DNA of 64,000 nucleotides from Hygrophila difformis (GCA_030278955.1 JAOANR010000001.1:20253468-20317467), one strand, 5' to 3'. Counted from the first letter of the stretch, positions 34,501 to 46,650 are shown. Made by a program: numbers and translations. Notes: generated by a model from the letters alone, not told the origin.

Positions 34501-36263
34501 GTGAGGACACCAACCTAGTTTTGAACTGGGAGAAGTGCCATTTCATGGTCACCGAAGGAATAGTGTTGGGTCACCGTATCTCGCGCGCAGGCATCGAAGT
34601 CGACAGGGCTAAGGTCTCAGTCATCTCAAACCTACCATTGCCTAATTCAATAAAAGCAGTTAGGAGTTTCTTAGGGCATGCCGGTTTCTACCGGAGATTC
34701 ATTAAAGACTTTTCTAAAATTGCCAAGCCGCTCACTAACTTGCTGTGTAAAGAAAACCCTTTTGTAATAAATGAAGCGTGTGTTCAAGCCTTTGACACGC
34801 TCAAAGGAATGTTGATTTCCGCTCCAATAGTGCAACCACCCGATTGGTCAATACCTTTCGAGGTAATGTGTGATGCAAGTGATCTCGCCGTGGGTGCAGT
34901 TCTAGGGCAACATAAGGAAGGGAAGCATTGCGTAATTCATTACGCAAGTCATGCCCTGAATGAGGCCCAAATTAACTACACCACCACGGAGAAGGAGATG
35001 TATGCTGTGGTTTTTGCGTTTGACAAATTCAGACAATATCTCATTGGTACGAAAACCACAGTGTACACAGATCACTCTGCACTGAGATACTTGTGTAGCA
35101 AACAAGACGCCAAACCTCGATTAATCAGGTGGGTACTTTTGCTGCAAGAATTCAACATTATAATAAAAGATAGAAAAGGCAGAGACAATGGTGCTGCTGA
35201 CCATTTGTCTCGACTAGAAAATGACAAAAATGAGCTAGCCGTAAATGAGAATTTTCCGGACGAGCAACTGTTTGCCTTGCATCTTCATGATCAAGCTTGC
35301 CCGTGGTTTTCCGATATTGCTAACTTTTTAGCATGCGGAATAACCCCACCATTTCAAAGCAGAGGCCACAAAGCGAGGTTCAACCGAGATGTAGTTAACT
35401 ACTTCTGGGAAGACCCTTACCTCTTCAAGCATTGTGCAGATTCGATTATTAGACGATGTGTAACTGAGCACGAGGCTTATCAAATCGCTAAGAAATGCCA
35501 TGAATCGGAATATGGAGGTCACCATGGCCCCACTCGAACAGCTCATAAGGTACTCGAGTGCGGTTTTTATTGGCCTACCATTTACGAGGATTGCAAAGCG
35601 TTTGTTAAAGCTTGCGACAGATGCCAAAGACTAGGGAATATCTCCAAGAGGGATGAGATGCCTCAACAAGGAATTCTCACTCTCGAGATTTTCGATGTAT
35701 GGGGTATTGACTTCATGGGACCATTTCCGACATCTGATGGGAACCATTACATCTTGGTAGCTGTCGATTACGTTTCCAAGTGGGTTGAGGCTGTTGCACT
35801 GCCAACCAATGATGGCAACCAGGTCGTCAAATTTTTGAAAAATAACATTTTCAATAGATTTGGTGTACCCAGGGTGATCATATCAGATGGAGGAACCCAT
35901 TTTGTTAATAAAGCATTTGCAAATCTTATGAGCAAAAATGGGATTCTCCACAAGATCGGCACGCCTTACCATCCCCAAACCAGTGGTCAAGTCGAGGTCT
36001 CTAACCGCGAAATCAAACACATACTCGAGGCCACTGTGGGGACAACTCGCAAAGATTGGTCACGTAAGCTCAATGATGCTTTATGGGCATACCGCACTGC
36101 ATTCAAGACTCCCATTGGGATGTCTCCATACAGACTCATCTTCGGAAAGGCCTGTCATTTGCCCGTAGAACTAGAGCATAAGGCTTACTGGGCCGTACGA
36201 ATGCTCAATTTTGACTCCCGAGTTGCTCAGAGTAAGCGCAAGTTGGACCTCAATGAAATTTAG
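31569..36263 (+). CDS. pol: gag C-terminus and pol (protease, RT, RNase H, integrase), Athila element
   Basis: This frame is open from just after the gag stop to a TAG at 36261-36263. Its first ATG is 31599, and residues are numbered from there. The nucleocapsid-like [13 protein letters not shown] lies near residue 110, followed by a Gln/Asn-rich stretch. The protease site is [11 protein letters not shown] (Asp 473). Reverse transcriptase has [11 protein letters not shown] near 840 and FMDD at 943-946. RNase H has [13 protein letters not shown] near 1090 and TDHSALRYL near 1155. Integrase has an HHCC finger (1300-1340) and the DD35E triad Asp 1371, Asp 1430 and Glu 1466. All catalytic motifs look intact. 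Protease cleaves the polyprotein, RT and RNase H make cDNA, and integrase inserts it. Confidence 0.92.
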   Translation, partial: PQHGYAPWEQLRKFYGGLTHPWRTMLDAAGGRHLLHLLMDQAWEKIETMSVNRSILNTDDRKENPPRKVFAVSEGKTDFEKLQEQVAAIQLSQDKGKGTDASQAGTSSDQVQTQQSGIVCGLCQGPHPTDTCQQIATENCNYAGNYQNRHPNLSYSNNNALNAHLLQPNQPNQFQNPQQNFRPQNQGFIQQRVQNFQNQNQNFQPQIQQRPNQNQGQNFQSQPDQNQQYNQRPPSRLENLMTEFIANQKDINQQLQSSIKNVETQVTQLAKELQNRGKGTLPSSTEANPQCKAITLRGGKTLKGIVGHGKETAEEEKDLVEGEKESERIEGGDGIGLVEDKSETAISQAEAARGAEKGRVEGTTSFSLPPKTNNNKYMPRVPYPARLKNKEQDEKFKKFLERLKAVEITIPLVEMISEMPVYAKFLKEMISGRRKVEQEEVVILNSSCSAIIQRVLPEKKEDPGCITLPIHIGKTNVGKGLCDLGSSINVMPLAMVKRLHLGTIEPVTMKLQLADRSITHPIGILKDVIVKTGGTLFPVDFIILDIEEDYEMPLILGRPFLSTGGALIDARSNQIKLRVGEEELNFNMGKLQKFPSEGSCSIFDVIDSRSEDESIDSVTDEPSKVSKQVLKPEGAEQPRSCNAVHFEDPISGDFEEFDGVEFIPEEEESTAEEEVDPVLTQDPEGKSDLSLPPISRKLLPSVECPPELELKILPDHLKYVFLAEHKRLPVIVSAKLTQEQEKALVDILKKYVHAIGWTISDIKGISPSVCMHRILMEEEYKPSRQPQRRLNPHMQEVVRKEVIKLLDAGIIYPISDSKWVSPVQVVPKRGGICVTTNEQGEEVATRPVTGWRVCIDYRKLNTATRKDHFPLPFIDQMLERLAGREFYCFLDGYSGYNQIVIASEDHDKTTFTCPYGTFAYRRMPFGLCNAPATFQRCMMSIFSEFIEKCIEVFMDDFSVYGDTFDECLTNLAQILKRCEDTNLVLNWEKCHFMVTEGIVLGHRISRAGIEVDRAKVSVISNLPLPNSIKAVRSFLGHAGFYRRFIKDFSKIAKPLTNLLCKENPFVINEACVQAFDTLKGMLISAPIVQPPDWSIPFEVMCDASDLAVGAVLGQHKEGKHCVIHYASHALNEAQINYTTTEKEMYAVVFAFDKFRQYLIGTKTTVYTDHSALRYLCSKQDAKPRLIRWVLLLQEFNIIIKDRKGRDNGAADHLSRLENDKNELAVNENFPDEQLFALHLHDQACPWFSDIANFLACGITPPFQSRGHKARFNRDVVNYFWEDPYLFKHCADSIIRRCVTEHEAYQIAKKCHESEYGGHHGPTRTAHKVLECGFYWPTIYEDCKAFVKACDRCQRLGNISKRDEMPQQGILTLEIFDVWGIDFMGPFPTSDGNHYILVAVDYVSKWVEAVALPTNDGNQVVKFLKNNIFNRFGVPRVIISDGGTHFVNKAFANLMSKNGILHKIGTPYHPQTSGQVEVSNREIKHILEATVGTTRKDWSRKLNDALWAYRTAFKTPIGMSPYRLIFGKACHLPVELEHKAYWAVRMLNFDSRVAQSKRKLDLNEI

Positions 36264-36590
36264 GAAATACGTGCGCAAGCTTATGAAAGCTCGAGGATTT
36301 ATAAAGAGCGGACCCAGAAGGTACACGATCGTCGTATTAAATCTAAACACTTCTATGTTGGCCAGAATGTCTTGTTATTTAATTCTAGGTTGAAGCTATT
36401 CCCCGGAAAGCTTAAATCCAGATGGGAAGGGCCATACGAAGTGATGCACGTGTTTGAAAGTGGAGCTGTCAGGATCCGAACTGACAAAGGAGAGCTGGTG
36501 GTGAATGGACACAGACTGAAGGAGTATCTTGGGCAGTTCGACCCCGAAAAAGAAGCTCAGATGACAACAGAACCGGCTTATGTTCAATAA
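36264..36590 (+). CDS. integrase C-terminal end, cut off by a stop
   Basis: The pol frame continues without shift after the TAG at 36261-36263 for another 109 codons, to TAA at 36588-36590. It reads YESSRIYKERTQKVHDRRIK and then GQNVLLFNSRLKLFPGKLKS, the usual Athila integrase C-terminal segment. The TAG therefore removes about the last 110 residues. It is one of only two breaks in the whole gag-pol frame. Confidence 0.85.
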   Translation, partial: EIRAQAYESSRIYKERTQKVHDRRIKSKHFYVGQNVLLFNSRLKLFPGKLKSRWEGPYEVMHVFESGAVRIRTDKGELVVNGHRLKEYLGQFDPEKEAQMTTEPAYVQ

Positions 36591-37698
36591 ATATTATACA
36601 TATATTTACTTACTTATTTATTACTTTCTTCACTTATTTTTATTGGGACAAAGTATCCAAAAATCAATTGAACATTTAGAGTACTAAGACTCTAAATGTG
36701 AGAATGTTGATATTTGGAGAAAACCTAATACCTTTTCATAATTGTTTGCAGGAATTCGAGGAACCAGCAAAAAGAAAGATAAAGCTTCCAAAAAAAAAAC
36801 CAGGTTCCCGGTTGGGTTAATATTATATTTAATGAAAATTAACTCTGGAATTTAGAGAAATCTAAAATCCAGAATAAATTCATAAAGTAAAACTATTAAC
36901 CCAACCTAAATTATGCAAGCAATATGTTTTAGATTCTAAGTTCATCTTGATGAACATAAATTTTCGAAAATCCAAATTTTTCCTAAGTCTTGAATGTGGT
37001 TTAATTTTCATTTCAAGAAAATTCGAATTAATTCGAATTGCTTGGAACATACCACATAAGACATTTTGCCTTGGAAATTTTTCACATTCGGATTAGTTAA
37101 TTCGAATTATGCAGGCAATTCGAATTAATTCGAATTGCCATGCAAATTCGAATTGGCACCCAAGGCAGAATTTTTGGATATTTTAGTAGGCCAAGTGGCA
37201 ATTCGAATTAATTCGAATTGCCCTATAATTCGAATTGGCATACAAAAGGCATTCTCTTAGGCAAGTGAGCAATTCGAATTGTGGGGAAGTTCGAATTAAT
37301 TCGAACTACACCAATAATTCGAATTAGCTCACAAAAGCATTCCTATGCAAAGTTGGTCTTTACCACCAGGTTCGAATTATGAGTCAATTAGAATTAATTC
37401 GAATTGATTCACAATTCAAACTTGTTGTGTAATTTTGCCTTTCAAACCAATTCGAATTAATTCGAATTGGCCTGAATAACTCGCATCCCTCACAGAGTGC
37501 ATCAATTCGAATTAATTCGAATTGATGCAATAATTCGAACTCCCCTTCCGAACCCTTTTTATACCCTTTCTCCCTCTCAGTTCCCTCACTTTCACTTCTC
37601 ACTCTCCCGAAAACCATCCTTTCTCTCTCGCGAAAAACTGTCTTCCTCGCGAAACCAGTCGCACTTTTCGATCTCTCCTCCGTTCAAACTCATCGGAA
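36591..37698 (+). promoter_or_regulatory. upstream region of the extra gene, with palindromic modules
   Basis: No coding sequence is seen. A 20-bp near-copy of the LTR upstream junction is at 36714-36733. AATTCGAATT modules occur at 37017-37040, 37099-37154, 37198-37240, 37268-37328, 37371-37410, 37448-37471 and 37500-37540. A TATA-like TTTTTATACC (about 37556-37565) and a CT-rich leader follow. The layout copies that of the LTR U3, with modules and then a TATA. Promoter activity is inferred. Confidence 0.55.
37017..37540. repeat. AATTCGAATT palindromic modules, cluster C (internal)
   Basis: Seven double units (some with one or two changes) have single units on one or both sides. The clearest full module is 37099-37154, with spacers of 8 and 8 nt. 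Confidence 0.92.
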
Positions 37699-39836
37699 AT
37701 GGCGGCTTCGTCGTCTAATCCAAGTGGGAGCAGGGGGTGAGTGTTCTTTTTCGATTTCGCGCTCGGTTTCACTTTACAGTTTTTTGCCTCTTCGTCTTCT
37801 TTGCGAAATCGGGGATGGGGGTGGAATGTGTTTGTTTTTCATGTTGAAAATGGTCGGAATAGGGTCGGAACGAGTCACACTTGTGCGGGGATGACCTAGA
37901 ACAGGGTAGGGTGAACTAGGGTTGTTTTTGTGCTTTAAGTTCAAACTGCCATTTTTGAGGGTTCGAACGTCTCTATGATTTGGGTGTTTTCATTTTTGAA
38001 AATAAGGGTTTCAAAACCCTTAAAAATATGGCTTCTGTTTAGTTTTAATGGTTTTGTTTTTTTTCATTTAGGTGTTTATGTGCATATTTGTCTATTCTGT
38101 GTTAGTGTTCGCGTAATCTGTGAGTAGAGTTAAAACCGTAGACAGTTTCATGTGTCCACTGTGTTGTTTTGATCGGTAGAAGTTGTTAATGATGACTCGA
38201 AATGCATATTGATGATATCTGCAAAATTCATGTTTTTAAAGCATGAGTTTTGTTGGTAACATTAGTACATTACAGTAGTATAGATGGATCAACTGTTCTC
38301 GTTTCTGTTGATGTTTGCATGTATATTGTTATATGAGTATTTTGGTAATGAATGCTTTTGTCGGGTACATGTTGCCCACACATGGCAAACTCAACCCCAA
38401 AGGTTGACGTTTGCACATACGGAAACATGGTATTACAGACAAAACCATGCCAAAATTTTTCCAATGCTTTTGGCATGGCATTTATGTATAAAAAGACAAA
38501 TTTTCAGAATACTCTTTGTTTAAGTGTTTGATCTTTGTCAACTTGGAACAAGTGGGGAATACTTGTAAGGAATGTTTTGTTTTATTCCTTAAAAACTCAC
38601 TTTCCAAAACAAAATCCAAATGGGAGACCACTCACACCCCCAATTTCATTAAATAAACAAGTCAACACCTTTTCATAAAAATCCGAAAATCGCCTTTTGT
38701 ATGTATGCATGTCTACTTTTATTTTTATTTCTTATTTTTGGTCATGGTCCATTGTACATACTAGTAATTGCATAATTTATCGCTTGCATTCGATTTTCAT
38801 CATTAATCTCTTAGTTTCCCTACCTCACATGATTTATATCATTTTTTAAGTGATAAAAAAATCAAATTCCTTCGTAGGCTCAATAACCTACGAAATTTTC
38901 TCTTTTTGGTCCTTTGACCAACCAAAAACATCTTAGACTATTTATAGTCTAAGAAAAATTTCTAAGGATCCAAGATCCTTATCTCTCTTACTTTCCTTAT
39001 TTTTGTTGTAATAAGAGTAGATTTGATAATCTGACCCCTTGGACTTTCATAGTGTACCTCAAGTGAGACAGGTGTTAGAAAGTGAACTGTACTTTGAAGT
39101 GGCTGAAGGTATGAGGCTGAGGGTCTCAGACCTAATCATCTCTCCATGTCTTTTCAGAGACATCATTCCCCTAGCCCAAAACGAAGATCACGAGGAAGAA
39201 ACCCAACTACTGGATCTGCCAGTGGAGCTCCTAGGAGAAATCCTCTCCCGTATCGGAGAGGATTGCATCAAGAAAGTGTGGAGGGTCATAGAAGTGTGCA
39301 CCAAGCTCAAGGATGCAGCTGATCTTCCCATTGTCTATAGAAGGTGTGAACTGGAGACCACCATCGTCAAGATGTGGGAACAGAGGATGGAACTGCAAAA
39401 GGAAGCACTCATGGTCAAATGCGAAGAAGCTGGCAACTACAACCTGAAACTCATCCCAGCCCTGCAGGCATTCGGAGCAGGAAACGAGACTCTGGCTTGT
39501 GAGCTGCTAAAGGAAGGGATTGAGGACAACCACAAGGCCTCAATCTTTGTCCGGGGATACATGCTGCTCAGCAAGCTGGACAATGAACAAGTCCAGCAGG
39601 GAGTGTCAATGATCGACAGGATCATAACCAGCAGGTTCGTCATGCAATACGTTGGGACTAACGTCTTCGCATGGTTGGCTGATAGCCTGGAGACACCCGA
39701 CCTGTTTGGAAATCAGGGACCAAGGGTCTACTGCACCAGGGTAATGGAGGAAGATGAGGATGACATGGTAGATTTCTGCGTACCCTGCAGCTTGACGAAT
39801 TATGTCCATTGGACCAGAATTTTCTTCCAAGGATAG
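37699..39836 (+). CDS. two-exon F-box-like gene inside the Athila element
   Basis: Exon 1 (37699-37736) starts at an ATG after a CT-rich leader and encodes a short Ala/Ser-rich start (MAASSSNPSGSR). The donor GTGAGT is at 37737. A 1.3-kb intron ends at a pyrimidine-rich acceptor (CTTTCATAG, 39052). Exon 2 (39053-39836) joins in matching phase to give 273 codons. Residues 64-105 look like an F-box (LLDLPVELLGEILSRI and then VCTKLKDAADLP). The middle resembles the Sel1-like part of plant F-box proteins of the At2g35280 or At1g67340 type (GNETLACELLKEGIEDNHKA). The C-terminus is acidic with FCVPC. F-box proteins link substrates to SCF ubiquitin ligases. It occupies the usual envelope position, and no membrane segments are seen. 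The F-box call is by motif only. An alternative start is the ATG at 39111. Confidence 0.6.
38871..38980. repeat. four consecutive short hairpins at the intron end
   Basis: TTCGTAGG/CCTACGAA (38871-38894), TTGGTC/GACCAA (38906-38921), CTTAGACTA/TAGTCTAAG (38932-38953) and AAGGATC/GATCCTT (38964-38980) are all perfect and have different sequences. They lie 70-180 nt before the inferred splice acceptor. Confidence 0.85.
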
Positions 39837-41586
39837 AAGGGAAAGATGGTGAAGATGGACGGAATCTGTAAAGATTCACTTTTGACTGGACTGACTGGGA
39901 CCGTATTTTGGTAACTTTTTGACTGATCTTTGACGCTAACCTATCCAAGTGTACAGCTTTGTCTGTATTGATGTTTGGCTGTGATTAAGGTCGTGTGCTG
40001 TATAACGAACCTTAGAATTATCTGTTATGATGGGTGTACGACGTATTTTGGGCAGTCGTACATTTACTGCTTTCCACAAGAGAATTTCGTCTTGAGTTCT
40101 CCATTATTCGAAAAAAAAAAAGATGTGTGGCAGTCCAAGATGAATAAGTGACTGTCACGCCAAAAACAAGCTGTGACATGCTTGCATGTTCACAGTGTCT
40201 TTTTACTGCTTTCAATTAAACAAACCGGCATAAAACAAGCATAAATCTGTCACCTAAATTCACATGATGAATTTAGGCTAATGACGAAATCTTCAGACTA
40301 TTACATTGGGATAAAACAATTAAAAATATGCATGACATAAATTCTTGAAGTTTTGAGCTATAAAAGTCCAATGATATGATCACTTGAAAGACTAACAAAC
40401 TTTCATGTTGAGAATTTGATTGAATAAGTTGTAAGAATTTTTCAAAGGTTAAATTTGAGAATAAAAGCATGTCATGATCAAACCGTCCCTTGTGAGATCT
40501 GAGCCGAGTCATTTTTACTCAATACTTCTTTGATTGTGTGAATCAATTCGATTAAAGGGCACTAGAACTTGCAATTGGGATCGATTCAAGACCATGCCAT
40601 ATTCCCGAAATCGAGCATATGATCGAGGCACTTAGAAAAACCCAAAATTTTGGCTTTCGTTTGAATTCCAAACCCAAAAACATTTTCCCTTTAGGATCAA
40701 CCAATCTGAGCCTTTAAACCTAATTTTTCTTTGAAGCTACTATATTACTCCTAGCCTTACAAAAAGACCAAGAAAATCAAACCCAAGTGTACATGAGCCA
40801 TCCCATCAAGGCATTGTAATTTTTGATCATCAAATATGTATCAATCGGTATGCTATAAACCGATTCAAAAAAAAAAAAAAAAAAAAAGAGAAGAAGTTGA
40901 GATCTATTCAACAAGAATAAATTGCAAATGACAAAGCAAATTAGACAAAGTCTAATGTCATGCAATAGAAAAAGAAAAACAAAAGAAAGATAGAAATAAT
41001 GATGATCATAAATTCTGCAACATGCCAAACTATGGTGGAATGGTGTCATGTCACTTTTTAGCCCAATAATTCCCTCTTCCTACCAAATGTTACAACCGTA
41101 TGCCCCGTTACAACCTTGAATAAGACCTTGGGATCTCGATTTGAGGAAATGAGCCGGTGGCGAGTTGGTCCAGTTGCAAGCTTATGGGAGAATTTAATTG
41201 AATTTGATTTTGAGCGTTGATGATAAAAGCCAATTTTGAGAGTGAGTGAACTTTCCGATTCTACTATATGTGAGGCTCTGCTTTGATTGATTAATGATTC
41301 ATGTCATGCCTAAATTCAAGAATTAAGCCAATGTGATTTTCTAAACACATATTCAAGAAGAATTAACAATAATGATTGATTTGTATGTTCACTCAAGTGA
41401 GAAGTATCATTCCATTAAACACTGCAACCAAGAGAGTTTAATACTTGTAATTTTGATTGTCTTATCCCAATATAAAAAGAATGAAATTTCTGAGGCCACG
41501 CAAATGGATTGAATATGCAGAGTCCAAGCTCCTAGGAGCACTGACTCTGACTGCTGGGGGACGATCAGTATTAAATGTGAGGATGT
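39837..41586 (+). other. 3' untranslated interior of the Athila element
   Basis: No supported gene. It holds an A-rich run (40867-40888) and the block ACCGTATGCCCCGTTACAAC (41096-41115), which resembles sequence found near the 3' end of Athila elements. The end leads into the LTR with GCTGGGGGACGATC (purine-rich) and TTAAATGTGAGGATGT. Confidence 0.55.
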
Positions 41587-44500
41587 TGATAATGGCCAAA
41601 ATTGTCCATTATTTCCAATCCATTTCCGTGTCTGAGACGGACATTTTGATCGTGATTCCATCTTATTTCAATAAGAAAGCAGTTGAATTTGACAGATTAA
41701 TGCGAGTTTGTAAAAACATCGAGCCGGTAACAAAAAGACACAAAATATGCAATTTTAAATTGTATTTGTGTTAGAAAAATCCAAAAACATGAAAAAAGGA
41801 AAAAGAAAAGAAAAAGGAATGAAAAGATGGGCAAAAGAATAAAAGAGCCCACAAAAATCCAAAAAGATGGGAAAAAGATTGAAAATCCCACAACTGAAAT
41901 TTGGTTAAGTGTTGAAGCATAATTCAAATTGTGAGCAATTCGAATTAATTCGAATTGCACAACAAATTCGAATTGCTAAAGAGAGCAAAGAATTGGTTAA
42001 GTGTTGGAAGGGATGAAGAAGCCTAATTCGAATTGTTCAAGTTCGAATTAATTCGAATTAGGGAATGAAGAGAGAAGAAACCCAAAAGGCAAGAAGAAGA
42101 TGCAATTCGAATTAATTCGAATTGGCACAAACAATTCGAATTGCCAACAAGAGCAAGGAAGCCAAGCAGAAACCCTCATCCAATTCGAGAAAAGACCAAT
42201 TCGAATTATCCTCAACAATTCGAATTGATAACTGAAGGCCAAAATCCCAGCTCAAGGAAGAGATCCCACAATTCGAATTAATTCGAATTGGTTGAGATAA
42301 TTCGAACTGCACTCAAAAATTCATCAAAGCTGTGGAGCATGAGCACAACATTGGTGGGCCTAGGGTTTCGAAATTTGTCTATAAAAGCAGACCTTCCACA
42401 ACAGAGCAAGGAGATCAAGAATTTAACCAAAAAGCAGCTTGGGACAAAAAGAACAGCAGGAGGTTCCACACCCCTTAAGGGTTAGGTAGGTAGTTTAGTT
42501 TAGTTTAGTTTATTTTTTCTTGCAAGTAGTGTAATTTTTACATGCTTTGAACTTAGTTTAGTGTAGAAGCAGTTTGTGTAACCCTTAGAGTAGCCATTTT
42601 CCATATTTTTACATGCTTTCTAGTTAGAATAAACCCTGCCTTCAAGCTAATGATGGTTTTGGGTTCTTTATTTTGCTTTCAAAGTGTCAATACAAGAAAA
42701 ATTTCCAGAAATGGTTTTATTCATTTGTTTTTGGCACTCTTTAATGCTTTCCCTAGAAATAAATGCTAGTATGTTTGTTTGTTTTAACTAGGTTACATTT
42801 ATTATGTCCTAGTTGACATTCAAACTTAATAAATGCATGTTTGGTGGGTTTTTGGCTCGATTTAGTGCCATAGAGCTTCAAATAGGTGTTCTTAGGTTTT
42901 AGATGTTTTTAAGGTTTGTTATATTTTTATTTAGGTTTTATTCTTCCTGCCCTAATCTTATTTCATGCTACCTTAGATAACTTGAGTGTTCTTAGTTTAT
43001 TCATGCAGTTCTTAGATAACTAGATGTTTTAGGGTCTTTGATCTTTGATCCCTTGTTTGTAGCAGTAGGTTTTGAATTTTGCCAATACCCACTAGACATG
43101 TATTTGTTTATTCCTTGAAAATCTCACTAGGGTGGCTGTGAAATGACATTGATGTGAGATGAGGGATTTAGTAAATCTAAACCCATCATTACAGTACAGT
43201 GTTCACCTAACTCATACTTGTGAGAACAAAAATTGTTGTTATCTAAAAATATGTGATTCGAATTGAGGCAATTCGAATTAACTCGAATTGTCTAAGAAAT
43301 TCGAATTGCATAGCCAAAATTATTCTCTTCATGTGGTTTCCACCCAATTCGAATTATCCAATTCGAATTAATTCGAATTGCTCAACAATTCGAATTGGCT
43401 TGAAAACCACATTGTATCCATTGTCATCCTTTCATGCCTTAGTTTATTTTCCATCTATTACCAATTCGAATTGCCCAATTCGAATTAATTCGAATTGCTG
43501 GACAATTCGAATTCACCTTCCCCTTGAGGTATATGCCTTAGTCAATTTTGAGCAAGGAAAGGACTTCATCAATTCGAGTTGTCCAATTCGAATTAATTCG
43601 AATTGCTCAACAATTCGAATTAGATGATATCTCATTTCTTTGCAAGGATTAATTGGGTAAGATTATACTTCATTCTTCATGCATTCTCAATTCGAATTAC
43701 CCCAATAATTCGAATTGAACTATCCCTTCTATTTTGAAAACTCCAAAAATATTTTCTTTCATGATTTGTGTAAGTTGCATGGATGTATTGGGTCTAGGCC
43801 CAATTCATCTGATTTCTATCCATTACACATTTCAACCTATTAGTGTCCAATTATTGTGTGCTTAACACCCACACAATGCCAAAAATATTTTCTTACTTTT
43901 ATGATTTTTCTCTTTCATTGTGTGTATGAACGGATAATGAGAAACACATAGATTAATGTTGGTGAAAGGTCCCGTCACAGGGATATCGACTAACCCGTCT
44001 TCTGTGTGTCACTCATTGTCTGTTATTTTGCATGATCTGGTTAGTGGTTGGTGGAAGCTTCGGCGAGCGTTCTCTTCACTAAGAGTTTCGATTAGTCACT
44101 CAGCCAATTCCTAATCAGATACAGTTTTAATTTTCTTTATCTTAATTTCTCAATCTGAATTCAAGTTGCAATAGTATCAACTGATGTCGACCAACATCAG
44201 TTGAGAAATATTACAGCAAGAAATATGTGGGTTTTTTTTCCACTCACAGACAAAAGAAAACTAAATGACGGCGGTCACCGTTGTTTGGGATTCTTTCTGC
44301 CTAAAATCAGTCATCTGGGAAAATTGGGAACCGGACAGCAGATGTTTGCAGTCCGGAAAACCTCAATTATCTCTGGCACCTTTTTAGCCGATTTCTTCTC
44401 ATCTCAGGCTAATCCATCTTGTGCATCGCATTCTGTCTAACCCCACCATATATTTTGGGGTACCTTGTTTTCCTTTTCATATACTTGTATGCATGATACT

Positions 44501-46448
44501 ATTATGTAGATGTTCCGGTCATATCATTATTTTGGGGATCCTTCCCCTTGGACACAGAAGTCTTGATTTAAATCTGATGTTGCATAATAAACTTCCAACA
44601 AAAATTTCTTTATAAAATCCGGATCTGAGTAAGGGATAAATTCAACAGTTATGACTAATTCATCTTCCACTGGGGATTGATTTTGAGAGCTTAGAAGCAG
44701 AGTCAGCGATTAGGTCTCGTCTAGACTGAAAGGATCTGTGTTTTAATTGAGAGTCTAGTACCTGTCTAGGGAATGATTTTCAAATATTCATTTGCTTCTC
44801 GAAATTGCTGTGTGTTGGAAATCTGATATTAGATATCGCATTAAGTCAATATCCACTTGGGTGTAGATGAGATGTGATAAATAATACTAGAGGAACAACA
44901 TATAGGCCTTGGTGAATTTCTAAGGTAGAGTTGAGTATTCCTTCGACTACTATCTTCTTCTGCCAAAGTCTAGAATTGAGTCTTGAGTGAGTACATCCGG
45001 GATAGGTTCATTTATGGATCTGTTTCATTTAGTTTGTATCTCATAACTACCCAGATGTTGTAAGCCCTGTGGCTTATTGATATTTCGGGGGTTCTTGATC
45101 TGCATCTGGTCACCAAGACCAGGAGCTCTTTTATACTAACGGAAAGAGACGTTTTTAATGCTTCCGAGTGATAGATTTAAATGCTTTCTTTACAGCTTTC
45201 TTACTGCTTTCCTTTTAAATGCTTTCATAGAGGTCATTCGGAAGAATTAGGGGCTGTCCATCTATTAAAAGGTTTGAGAGTTATGGAATGGTTTGGGACG
45301 TGATTTGAAGCTTTGGGTGTGACATGGGGGAATGATAGGAGTACTTGGCATGTCAACTAATGATGTGTCAGGTGTTGCTTATCCACCACAGATGAATAAT
45401 ACGCCTTAACATGGCCATGTGAGGGCAGTTGTGAGTATGTGGTATCTTAGAAATTGAGGTCGTAAGAGCATGTAAATTCTCACCATAAGTACCTGTCTGT
45501 TAAAGGGAACATGGTGTAGAAAGCATGAGAGTTAGCTAACTAGAGGATTATCCCAAGCTAAGATCTGTGTATAAAAATGGAAGTTTAATTGTGTTTCATC
45601 TGAATCTTGTCCAATCTTTATTATTTCCTCCCTGTCCCTTATGTCATATTTAAACCTGCTTTCTAGATAGTATAGCATAATTTTATATTGCTTTCGTAGT
45701 ATAGATTTAATTGCTTTCTTCGATCTAGTTTATCATGCTTTGTAGAATAATTTTTACTGCTTTTATGATCTGGTTTGAATTATGTCAAGTAGTTGTTAGA
45801 AACCCTTACAAAACTTGAAACGAGTAACCGAGTGGAAAATCTTAGTAAACGACGTGGGCCCTGCTTCCATCGCACATCCTCCAGTGAACGATCCGGTACT
45901 TACTATAAATTACTGCAATTTTTGACCCGTGCGCTTTCGGGAGCACAGTTTCTTGACACGAGTAATTAAAAACAACATTTTGGGAAAATACTCATACAGT
46001 GGGAAGATGTTCAAGAATTTCATGGCAGGTATCTTCTTGAAATGAAATTAAGAGAAGCATCATGGTGCAGATATCAGGGACTTTCAGGGTGACAGACTGA
46101 AGGTCCATCCCTGTTGCACCGTGATATTTGTCAAAAGTTTCATGGCTGGAAGAACCACAGCGCCGTTTGAACCCCACAGGAGTAATAAAAAGGGAAATCT
46201 TAATATATTCTTAAACCCCTTCCCTCAATCATAAATCTTTTCATGTAATAAATCCGAACTTGGAAATTGTATTTAGACGGTTCTTCAACCCCTCAGTAGC
46301 AAAATGAAACTAGAGCGAAAGTTTCATGGCGCCGTTGCCGGGGACTCTCGAGGCACCATTTGAAATCACAGTTTCCTCCTTAAGCAATAAACCAGTAAAG
46401 GAATTTTCAGAAAATTACTCGTGTTGGCGAAACTCGTCAAAAGTTTCA
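41587..46448 (+). mobile_element. 3' LTR of the Athila element
   Basis: The 4862-bp LTR runs from TGATAATGGCC to AAGTTTCA and is nearly identical to the 5' LTR. One of the AATTCGAATT modules (at 42101-42125) has lost its first single unit relative to 26109-26144, a deletion between repeats. A TATA box is at 42380-42387. The embedded primer-site copy at 46326-46345 is intact here (GGCGCC), while the 5' LTR has GGCGTC. Confidence 0.93.
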
Positions 46449-46453
46449 GGTTT

Positions 46454-46650
46454 CATTAGCGGTTCAACGAATCGTTTCGAATATTTTGCCAATCCCTATC
46501 AAAACGATATAGCATGTATGTTTACACCGTCGTCAATCATATCCTAGTATTCTAGCATGTTTTCCTGTAGTGATATAAATGTATGACACAATTAAGTTTA
46601 TGTAATAGAATATTATTAGTTGAGTATGTTTATGTAATCGAATATTATTT
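46454..46650. repeat. resumed copy 2 of the duplicated hAT end and flank
   Basis: It continues exactly where 25595 stopped and matches 24518-24714, including the hAT end and the following flank. A frame at 46326-46547 that runs from the LTR into this is not a gene. Confidence 0.82.

Larger units (their letters stand above)
25591..46453 (+). mobile_element. nearly complete Athila-lineage LTR retrotransposon
   Basis: Exact 5-bp target duplications GGTTT (25591-25595, 46449-46453) enclose LTR, tRNA-Asp primer site, gag-pol, an extra gene in the envelope position and a second LTR. The element itself is 25596-46448. The Asp primer site, the DLGSS protease, the FMDD reverse transcriptase and the [14 protein letters not shown] integrase block mark the Athila lineage of Ty3/gypsy. 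By eye the two 4.86-kb LTRs differ at about 30 positions, so insertion is recent. It interrupts copy 2 of the duplicated hAT right end. Confidence 0.93.
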
